Shown here one piece after another: positions 58,399-64,000 of a stretch of 64,000 nt of DNA. The notes under the pieces were generated by a model. That model worked only from the letters and a program-made list of their open reading frames with translations. It did not search any database and had not been told where the DNA came from. This DNA is from Paenibacillus sp. KS-LC4. Lineage in GTDB: Bacteria > Bacillota > Bacilli > Paenibacillales > Paenibacillaceae. Positions within the stretch are counted from its first letter, which is position 1, and each line of letters starts with the position of its first letter. The translations under genes and the position numbers were made by a program. Where the stretch lies: NCBI RefSeq assembly GCF_036894955.1, contig NZ_CP145905.1, forward strand, positions 5,250,001-5,314,000, read 5' to 3'.

Positions 58399-58416
58399 AC
58401 TGTTCAATCAAACAGT
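58399..58416. promoter_or_regulatory. TetR-type operator 2 of the DUF4260 operon
   Basis: ACTGTTCAATCAAACAGT, same arms as operator 1, exactly 42 bp (four helical turns) after it, in the 5' leader. Confidence 0.75.
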
Positions 58417-58435
58417 ATTGGAGACAGATCAAGTG

Positions 58436-59056
58436 ATGACTAAAACACAAGCGCCCCATCAAGAAGAACGAAGAAGTGCCATCTTGCAAGCAGCATTCAC
58501 GCTATTCGGACAGACAGGCTACACAAAGGCAACCATGAAAGACATTGCAACCAAGGCGGGAGTAGCGCAAGGGCTGATCGGCTACCATTTCAGCACGAAA
58601 GAGACGCTATTAGTCGAAGTGGTCAGAGAGTGGATGATTAACAAAGGCTTGAAGGAGGCCTATGCAACCTTGGATCTGAACGCAGCACCTGCAAAGATTC
58701 TTCAGCAGGGGCTACTCCATGTCGTTGAATTTCGCAAAAATAACCCGGAGTGGTTCACATTATTAATCAGTCTTTGGACAGAAAGCGTGAACAACGAAAA
58801 GCTCGCCAAAGAGGTGCAGGAGCTGTATAAGGAAATGAAGCTCAGCATTATGGAAATCATTAATCGCATGGAATTGCAGCTAGAACAGAGTGAAAAGGAA
58901 ACTTTAGCCTCACTAATACAAGCTGTTTTCGACGGATTGACGCTTCAAGCTCCTGTACTGCTGTCTCCAGAGCCGCTCTCCTACGAGCAGGTGTCAACGG
59001 GAATCGGATGGCTGCTTAACGGAATTCAAACTACAAACGACAACAAAGGAGAATAA
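58436..59056 (+). CDS. TetR-family regulator
   Basis: Regulator of 206 residues: helix-turn-helix in EERRSAILQAAFTLFGQTGYTKATMKDIATKAGVAQGLIGYHF-type region (residues 10-55), then a TetR_C ligand-binding part (FTLLISLWTESVNNEKLAKEV). Start uncertain: ATG 58436, GTG 58433 and TTG 58418 are all in frame; GGAG at 58420-58423 favours 58433 or 58436. Paired operators in the promoter point to self-repression. The gene ends 3 bp before the DUF4260 gene, so both form one operon. Confidence 0.9.
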   Translation: MTKTQAPHQEERRSAILQAAFTLFGQTGYTKATMKDIATKAGVAQGLIGYHFSTKETLLVEVVREWMINKGLKEAYATLDLNAAPAKILQQGLLHVVEFRKNNPEWFTLLISLWTESVNNEKLAKEVQELYKEMKLSIMEIINRMELQLEQSEKETLASLIQAVFDGLTLQAPVLLSPEPLSYEQVSTGIGWLLNGIQTTNDNKGE

Positions 59057-59059
59057 ACC

Positions 59060-59407
59060 ATGAATGGGAAATTGATTAGAATCGAAGGCTTGATCGTTCT
59101 GGCACTAGGCACTTACTTCTACTTTTCCAGCGGATACAACTGGATAATCTTCCTATTGCTGCTGTTGTTTCCTGACTTGTTTATGTTCGGATATGCAATC
59201 AACAAAAAGATCGGAGCTTATGTGTATAATATTGCCCATACGTATGCCACGCCTTTGCTGTTTTTACTGGCGGGACTGACTTTCTCGGTCGACTTCATCA
59301 CTATGATCAGCTTCATCTGGATTGCTCATATTGGCATGGACCGAATGGTCGGCTACGGACTTAAATACGAAACAGATTTTAAAGATACGCATATCCAAAG
59401 AATATAA
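59060..59407 (+). CDS. DUF4260 small membrane protein
   Basis: Membrane protein of 115 residues with four predicted spans; LLFPDLFMFGYAINKKIGA, YNIAHTYATPL and WIAHIGMDRMVGYGLKY are the conserved parts of DUF4260 and hold buried charged/His residues (Asp39-region, His70-region, His-Asp pair near 90). It follows the TetR gene directly (AAGGAG within 10 nt) and is presumably its main target. Function unknown. Confidence 0.85.
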   Translation: MNGKLIRIEGLIVLALGTYFYFSSGYNWIIFLLLLLFPDLFMFGYAINKKIGAYVYNIAHTYATPLLFLLAGLTFSVDFITMISFIWIAHIGMDRMVGYGLKYETDFKDTHIQRI

Positions 59408-59452
59408 CATTCGCACATCGCATGCACTTCGCTTCTGCCAGCTTATGCTGGC

Positions 59453-60682
59453 TTACGCTGGCGATTCGGACACCGATGGCTGTACGGTTTGGCTTTCCAA
59501 GGCCTCAAAATAAGCTTCCGCCAACGCCTTAATGCCGCGCTCGATCTGCTCTGCGGTGCAGAAGCTGAAGCACAACCGCAAATGATGCGAGCCTTGCCCG
59601 TCGGCAAAAAAAGCATTGCCTGCCACAAAGCTGACGCCCTTCGCCAGTGCACCTGGCGCAAACTGCCTCACGTCTACCTGTTTTTCAAACGTCACCCAGA
59701 CGAAAAAGCCACCATCGGGTGCCTGCACCGCAATATGCTCCGCAAACTCCCTTTCGAGCGCTTGAATCATCGTATCGCGCTGCAGCCTATAGCGCTCGGT
59801 CAGCTTTTCAACCTGCTCATCGAATCCATAATGCTGCAGCAATTCGCCGACCACCTCTTGGGTAAAAGGATTGAGTTGGCTTCCCAGAGACAGCGTCGCC
59901 ATATGCGAAATAACCTCCGGCGCGGCGATTGCCCAGCCGAGGCGCAGCCCAGGACCCAGCGTCTTCGAGAACGTACTAACGTAGATGACCTGCTCCGGTG
60001 CAAACGAATAAATCGCGGGAAGCGTATTGCCGCTAATGTTCAGCTCGGCATAAGCATCATCCTCAAGGATGATGAAATGGTAGGCCCTCGCCAGCTCCGC
60101 AAGCCTTTGCCTGCGCTCAAGCGACAGGCTGACGCCCGTCGGGTTATGATAATTCGGCATACAGTAAAGCAGCTTCGGTATCGGCTCATTGCGCTCAGCC
60201 GCCTGCCTTAAAGCCGTCTCCAGCAGCTCGACCTGAAGCCCCTGCTCATCAACAGGGATTGATCTGATGACAGCACCCGCTGCACGGAAAGCCTGCAGGC
60301 CATTAAAGAAGGTTGGCGCTTCTACCCAAGCCTCGTCTCCCGGGTTAAGCAAAATTCGCGCAGTCAGATCAATGCCTTGAATAGCGCCAAAGGTCGGAAT
60401 AAAGTTTTCCTCCTCGGCATAAATGCCGAACTTGCGGGAGCGTGCCAGCACCCAATCCCTGACGCGGGCTGGCCCCTTCGCTCCCGAATAATGGAGCGCA
60501 TCCGCCCTGTCCCATTTCAGCGCTTTCTCCGCCGCTGCTTGCAGCTCCTCAACCGGCAGCAAATCCGTTGCCGGAAAACCATAGGACAAATGAACATGCT
60601 GCGGGTCCGTCACCTTCGTTCCACCAATTGATCGTGCGGGCAAGTTGCGGGCAAAACGATAAGCTGCTGCTTGATCTCCCAT
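59453..60682 (-). CDS. PLP-dependent aminotransferase, 2-aminoadipate aminotransferase/MocR-like class
   Basis: Fold-type I aminotransferase of 409 residues. Substrate loop SYGFPATDLLP, YSGAKGPARVRDWV, GDEAWVEAPTFFNGL, YCMPNYHNPTGVSL, ILEDDAYAEL and the PLP lysine in STFSKTLGPGLRLGW. It resembles LysN/KAT-type 2-aminoadipate or aromatic aminotransferases and the catalytic half of MocR regulators, without a DNA-binding domain. Start set at ATG 60682 behind GGGGAGG; the in-frame ATG at 60700 lies upstream of that site. Amino donor/acceptor unknown. Confidence 0.88.
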   Translation of the reverse strand: MGDQAAAYRFARNLPARSIGGTKVTDPQHVHLSYGFPATDLLPVEELQAAAEKALKWDRADALHYSGAKGPARVRDWVLARSRKFGIYAEEENFIPTFGAIQGIDLTARILLNPGDEAWVEAPTFFNGLQAFRAAGAVIRSIPVDEQGLQVELLETALRQAAERNEPIPKLLYCMPNYHNPTGVSLSLERRQRLAELARAYHFIILEDDAYAELNISGNTLPAIYSFAPEQVIYVSTFSKTLGPGLRLGWAIAAPEVISHMATLSLGSQLNPFTQEVVGELLQHYGFDEQVEKLTERYRLQRDTMIQALEREFAEHIAVQAPDGGFFVWVTFEKQVDVRQFAPGALAKGVSFVAGNAFFADGQGSHHLRLCFSFCTAEQIERGIKALAEAYFEALESQTVQPSVSESPA

Positions 60683-60842
60683 ATGAAAAAGCCTCCCCAT
60701 ATATCCGATTATTCCGATTATTTTATATAAATTTAACTTATCACTCCATATATGCAGCGGTCAACGGCAAGGATAATAGACATTTTCTATTTCATCATTG
60801 AAATTTCAAGCAATCGAGAGTAACTGAGTTTTTCACTGGCCC

Positions 60843-60893
60843 AAAAAAAAGCATTCAGGCGTGCTGCTTGCGCAGCAGCACCTGAATGCTTTA
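60843..60893 (-). terminator. Terminator of the iron alcohol dehydrogenase gene
   Basis: GCATTCAGG and GTGCTGC arms pair with GCAGCAC and CTGAATGC with minor asymmetry; a run of eight T follows on the minus strand. Confidence 0.88.
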
Positions 60894-60917
60894 CTAAAAA
60901 GAGCCTTGCAACCTGAC

Positions 60918-62081
60918 TTACAGGCTCGCCGTCAAGATGCTCTTGACTGCTTCCTTGTCCAAGCTCTTGAAGGAGCCGATTGGGCCAAATACGGTCGCTT
61001 CCGCCGCCATTCGGTCGATATTCTCGCCGTTAATGCCCAGCTCGCCGAGTGTTGCAGGCGCGCCAATGCGTGTAAAGTAGGCTCGTGTCGCTTCAATACC
61101 TGCAAGCGCCACTTCCTCATCGGTTTTGCCGCTCGGATCAACGCCCCAAACTCTTACTGCGTATTGCACGAAGCGGTCGACACGCTCTTGATACACATGC
61201 TTCATCCAGTTCGGGAAGATGATCGCAAGCCCTGCGCCATGGGCGATATCATAAATCGCACTTACCTCATGCTCAATGCCATGCGACGCCCAGTCCGTCA
61301 CAACGCCAAGCGGCAGCGTGCCGTTAAGCGCAAAGGTGCCGGCAAGCAGCAAGTTTGCTCTGGCTTCATAGTCAGAGCCATTTTCGATTGCTTTTTCACC
61401 GTTTTCAATAACGGTTTGCAAAATCGATTCAGCAAAGCGCTCCTGCAGCGGCGTATCGGTTGTCAGGGAGAAATATTGCTCAAACACATGAGACATAATA
61501 TCGACGATGCCGTTTGCTGTCTGATCCTTCGGTACGGAGTACGTCAGTTTCGGATCAAGAATCGAAAACTTCGGATAGACATGCTTGCTGCCAAGACCGC
61601 GTTTTTGCTGGATTTCCCAGTTGGAAATAACCGCGTTGCCGTTCATTTCCGAGCCCGTAGCAGCAAGCGTCAGCACAGTACCGATAGGCAAGGCCTCTTG
61701 GATGACCGCTTTGCGAATTGTGAAATCCCATACGTCGCCATCGTACAGCGCCCCAGCTGCAATCGCCTTGGAAGCATCCAGTACGCTGCCGCCGCCAACG
61801 GCGAGCACAAATTCGATTTTTTCACTGCGGCAAATGTCAATGCCTTTATTAATTGTCGTCAGACGCGGATTAGGCTCCACGCCGGACAGTTCATGAACGG
61901 TTGCGCCAATGCTATTTAATTGGGAAATCACTTCGTCATAAAGCCCCGAACGCTTGATGCTTCCACCGCCATATACGAGCAAAACTTGCGTCCCATATGG
62001 CTTGACCAGCTCTCCAAGCTGCTGTACCTTCCCTGCTCCGAATACGAGCTTGGTAGGGTTGTACAATTCAAAATCTTTCAT
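60918..62081 (-). CDS. Iron-containing (NADH-dependent) alcohol dehydrogenase, butanol dehydrogenase-like
   Basis: Type III alcohol dehydrogenase of 387 residues (YugJ/BdhA group). Nucleotide-binding GGGSIKRSGLYDEV, GGGSVLDASKA, then the iron ligands: Asp near 197 in NGIVDIMSHVFEQYF, His in the same stretch, His in WASHGIEHEVSAIYDIAHGAGLAI. Reduces aldehydes to alcohols, regenerating NAD(P)+. Single gene. The butanol label is by family resemblance only. Confidence 0.9.
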   Translation of the reverse strand: MKDFELYNPTKLVFGAGKVQQLGELVKPYGTQVLLVYGGGSIKRSGLYDEVISQLNSIGATVHELSGVEPNPRLTTINKGIDICRSEKIEFVLAVGGGSVLDASKAIAAGALYDGDVWDFTIRKAVIQEALPIGTVLTLAATGSEMNGNAVISNWEIQQKRGLGSKHVYPKFSILDPKLTYSVPKDQTANGIVDIMSHVFEQYFSLTTDTPLQERFAESILQTVIENGEKAIENGSDYEARANLLLAGTFALNGTLPLGVVTDWASHGIEHEVSAIYDIAHGAGLAIIFPNWMKHVYQERVDRFVQYAVRVWGVDPSGKTDEEVALAGIEATRAYFTRIGAPATLGELGINGENIDRMAAEATVFGPIGSFKSLDKEAVKSILTASL

Positions 62082-62204
62082 AGTCAGTGAAACCTCCCGA
62101 TAATTAAAATAAGTGAACGATTGTATTATAACACTTTCACTGAGTTTTCTAAAGTTATAGACGTTTCGTACTTAACTCGCCTGTATTCTGCGCGCTGCAC
62201 AGCT

Positions 62205-63098
62205 TCATGAACCATACAAACGCATAAGCAGGATGCCTGCGAACGCGGCACATATCCCGATCGTCTCCAATTTTGTGAAACGCTCCTTAACGACAAAGCG
62301 TGTATACAGCAGCACAATCAGTACATTAAGCGCCGTTACCGCCGACACCAGCCCCGCCTTCCCCACATCAAAAGCCGTCACAATAAACATCATACCGACC
62401 GCATTGGTAATACCGACCGCCATCCCGACGGAAAACGTGCGGCGGAAGCTCCAGCCCCGTTTGTTCACCAAGTCAGCTGAATGGCCTGCTGCCAGGGAGG
62501 CAAAGCGCAGCGAGCGCATATCGCGCAGCCACCACAGCCCAAAGCAGATCGAGCCGCTGCTGAACATGCAGACAAGCGTCGGAAACAACGGCGCATCCAT
62601 TAGCGTCGACCATTTTCCCGACAGATCGTTTCCGGCAAACAGCAGCATCGCCAGCAGCCCCCATTGCGCTCCTTGCAAATTGCCACGGGTAATATCATTG
62701 GAATAACGCACCAGCAATATACCCGCGATAATGATAATAAAGGAGCTCAGCTGCGCCATATTCAGCGTCTCTCCCCATACCGCGAAGGCGACAACGACAA
62801 CAATCGCCGAAGGCAGTGCGGTCAATATCGCAACAAGAGAGGCTTTGCCCACGGCAAAGCCCTTAAACATGCTTGCATTCGCCCCGAAAGAGAACAGCCC
62901 CATCTGCACCCCAATGAGCGATGACACGGTGAAAGCCTCCCCTGTTGCCAGCGTACAAGCTAGTGTAATCAGCGCTCCTGAGAAAAACACTCCACACAGC
63001 AGCGCATTGCGATTAAGCGCCTGCTGGCTCGTCCAATGATACAAAATCCCCCGCAGCCCAAAGCTCGTCGCCGCCAGCAAGGATAATAAAAGCCACAT
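62205..63098 (-). CDS. EamA/DMT-family permease
   Basis: Membrane protein of 297 residues with about ten spans in two homologous EamA halves (first ending near AGILLVRYS, second ending VCAAFAGILLMRLYG-type). These carriers export amino acids or other metabolites. Start placed at ATG 63098, 10 nt after GGAGG; an ATG at 63107 is too close to it and the frame is open to 63131. Substrate unknown. Confidence 0.85.
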   Translation of the reverse strand: MWLLLSLLAATSFGLRGILYHWTSQQALNRNALLCGVFFSGALITLACTLATGEAFTVSSLIGVQMGLFSFGANASMFKGFAVGKASLVAILTALPSAIVVVVAFAVWGETLNMAQLSSFIIIIAGILLVRYSNDITRGNLQGAQWGLLAMLLFAGNDLSGKWSTLMDAPLFPTLVCMFSSGSICFGLWWLRDMRSLRFASLAAGHSADLVNKRGWSFRRTFSVGMAVGITNAVGMMFIVTAFDVGKAGLVSAVTALNVLIVLLYTRFVVKERFTKLETIGICAAFAGILLMRLYGS

Positions 63099-63227
63099 GA
63101 ATGCCATTCCTCCATCTCTGTCTGCCCACACATACTTTCCCTATCATGACAGCTGAAGGTCAGATTGTAAATGCACGAAAATAAGCCGTTTATCTCTATT
63201 CAACCTTAGGTCTTCCGGCCTGCACAT

Positions 63228-63326
63228 TGTGGACAATCCTCCCTGTTTATATGTGGATAAGTGTTATAGGAAGCGGAAAACACTTAACTTGAATACTGTT
63301 GATAATGTGTACAACTCTGTGGATAT
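63228..63326. promoter_or_regulatory. Cluster of DnaA-box-like sequences upstream of ldh
   Basis: Same-orientation 9-mers: TGTGGACAA (63228), TGTGGATAA (63252, exact consensus), TGTTGATAA (63297), TGTGTACAA (63306) and TGTGGATAT (63318). Five within 99 bp is far above chance. There is no dnaA/dnaN here, so this is not the usual origin; it may be a DnaA-titrating or DnaA-regulated site. Confidence 0.6.
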
Positions 63327-63396
63327 GTTGAAAAAGAGAGCCTTCATCGCCAATCGCTGGCAGATGGAAATGTGCATATTTTCACGTTTTTCTATG

Positions 63397-63439
63397 CATG
63401 TGACATAGACAAACATGGAATGAACATGGCCGTCACATG
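63397..63439. promoter_or_regulatory. Spaced inverted repeat upstream of ldh
   Basis: CATGTGAC at 63397 and its exact complement GTCACATG at 63432, 27 bp apart, just upstream of a TATAAT (63457-63462). Possibly two operator half-sites for an ldh regulator; it is not a Rex consensus. Confidence 0.4.
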
Positions 63440-63498
63440 ATGGGCTGGCTGCCGCATATAATAGCTTAAAGAGTTAACGGCAGAGGAGATGCTATAGG

Positions 63499-64000
63499 AT
63501 GGCCAATAAAGCGCGCAAGGTCGCCATTGTTGGAGTTGGTCAGGTCGGTTCTAGCTGCGCCTATTCCTTAATTAACCAGTATATTTGCGATGAGCTGCTG
63601 CTCATTGACCGCACGTTTGATCGTGCTTACGCACAGGCGCTCGATTTATCGCACAGCATGGATTTTGTCCATGGTCGAACGAAGGTTGCTGCCGGGACGC
63701 TGGAGCAGTGCGGAGATATGGATGTGATTCTTTTATGTGCAGGAGCGTATCCAGTGGGCAGCGATGATCGACTGGATGTACTGCATACGGTGCGCGAGAT
63801 TTATGAAACGATGATTCCTCGCATTATGAACAGCGGCTTCAACGGAATTTTTGTAGCGGCCGCCAATCCTGTGGATATTGTGACGTATGTCGTGTGGGAG
63901 CTGTCCGGCATGCCGCGCTGCCAAGTGATTGGCACCGGAACGTCGATTGATTCCTCACGGCTCAAAACGCTGCTTTGCGAGCATTTTCCCGTTGATGCCC
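63499..64000 (+). CDS. ldh: L-lactate dehydrogenase, N-terminal part (cut by window edge)
   Basis: NAD-dependent interconversion of pyruvate and lactate in fermentation. The first 167 residues are visible: Rossmann motif VAIVGVGQVGSSCAYSL, NAD-ribose Asp in LLLIDR, ALDLSHSMDFV, VILLCAGAYP (usually AGANQKPG in LDH, here shortened), AAANPVDIVTYVVWELSG with the catalytic-domain Asn, and VIGTGTSIDSSRL (the family motif is GSGTxLDSARF). ATG at 63499 with GAGGAG upstream and TATAAT at 63457. The unusual loop AGAYPVGSDDRLD in place of the substrate-loop arginine region is worth noting: a divergent LDH or malate-type variant cannot be excluded. Confidence 0.85.
   Translation, partial: MANKARKVAIVGVGQVGSSCAYSLINQYICDELLLIDRTFDRAYAQALDLSHSMDFVHGRTKVAAGTLEQCGDMDVILLCAGAYPVGSDDRLDVLHTVREIYETMIPRIMNSGFNGIFVAAANPVDIVTYVVWELSGMPRCQVIGTGTSIDSSRLKTLLCEHFPVDA

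Noticed and set aside
60861..61919. Long open frame of 352 codons on the + strand opposite the iron alcohol dehydrogenase gene
   Set aside because: It is fully antisense to a gene with clear family motifs, has no ribosome site, and its translation is rich in Arg/Cys/His with no recognisable domain.
63228..63326. Chromosomal replication origin
   Set aside because: DnaA-box-like sequences are present, but there is no dnaA/dnaN, no AT-rich unwinding region with DnaA-trio pattern that I can see, and the neighbours are metabolic genes.
1..64000. tRNA, rRNA or prophage genes
   Set aside because: I looked for tRNA-like cloverleaf ends, rRNA signatures and phage structural or integrase motifs and found none that I could support; a tRNAscan/Infernal run would be decisive.

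Overview
The window looks like chromosomal DNA from a Paenibacillus-type Firmicute (low-to-mid GC, strong GGAGG ribosome sites). Pointers are lipoprotein-dependent sugar ABC operons, a YesM/YesN-type two-component pair, an S-layer-homology protein, cre (CcpA) sites, three Rex boxes, a GanSPQA-type galactooligosaccharide operon with a GanR-type regulator, and PadR/CsoR/GntR regulators typical of Bacillales. This assignment is inferred from gene content, not from a database match. Nearly every gene is ordinary chromosomal sequence; the only clearly foreign segment is an AT-rich restriction-modification cassette.

Layout: 1-1422 is the end of a hexuronate operon (uxuA, SDR-type mannonate oxidoreductase). 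1600-10299 (minus) is a sugar-acid-type catabolic/ABC cluster (DapA-like lyase, D-2-hydroxyacid dehydrogenase, two permeases, binding lipoprotein) behind a YesN/YesM two-component system. 10651-13828 is a type II restriction-modification island (divergent N6-adenine methyltransferase versus C protein + endonuclease) with a 21-bp-period operator-like repeat array. 14026-20854 holds a chemoreceptor, a CopC-CopD fusion, a secreted DUF4198-type protein and an orphan NarL-type regulator. 21155-22582 is a Rex-box-flanked NADH oxidase/CoA-disulfide-reductase-type flavoprotein. 22697-25724 has a PadR/anti-sigma-like membrane pair and an SLH protein. 26177-31328 is a GntR regulator, a SsuABC/TauABC-type transporter and allantoinase. 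31691-33344 is csoR-copZ plus a His-rich lipoprotein. 33514-38588 holds YitT and two regulator/MFS efflux pairs (TetR and PadR), both with visible operators. 38741-42209 is a carboxylesterase and glpD with a leader attenuator. 42468-49072 is ganR-ganA-ganQ-ganP-ganS. 49389-50454 is a VOC protein and a beta-carbonic anhydrase. 50656-57659 is a five-gene operon with a divergent AraC regulator that reads as a complete L-galactose catabolic route. 57718-63098 holds MarR, a TetR/DUF4260 pair, a MocR-type aminotransferase, an iron alcohol dehydrogenase and an EamA permease. 63499-end is the start of L-lactate dehydrogenase, preceded by a cluster of DnaA-box-like sequences.

The most interesting unit is 50656-56524. 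The aldo/keto reductase is strikingly like plant L-galactose dehydrogenase, the zinc dehydrogenase is strikingly like E. coli LgoD (L-galactonate 5-dehydrogenase), and between them are a COG3618 lactonase-type amidohydrolase, tagaturonate reductase (UxaB) and altronate dehydratase (UxaA). Together they give L-galactose -> L-galactonolactone -> L-galactonate -> D-tagaturonate -> D-altronate -> 2-keto-3-deoxygluconate, the same intermediate produced by the uxuA branch at the left edge. Other points worth a look are the structured 214-bp palindromic element inside the gan operon, the 21-bp repeats of the restriction cassette, the DnaA-box cluster before ldh, and an S-layer protein whose signal peptide appears to need a non-AUG start.

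Many gene starts given here were moved inward from the longest possible reading frame to the codon best placed behind a Shine-Dalgarno sequence; the reason is given in each entry.
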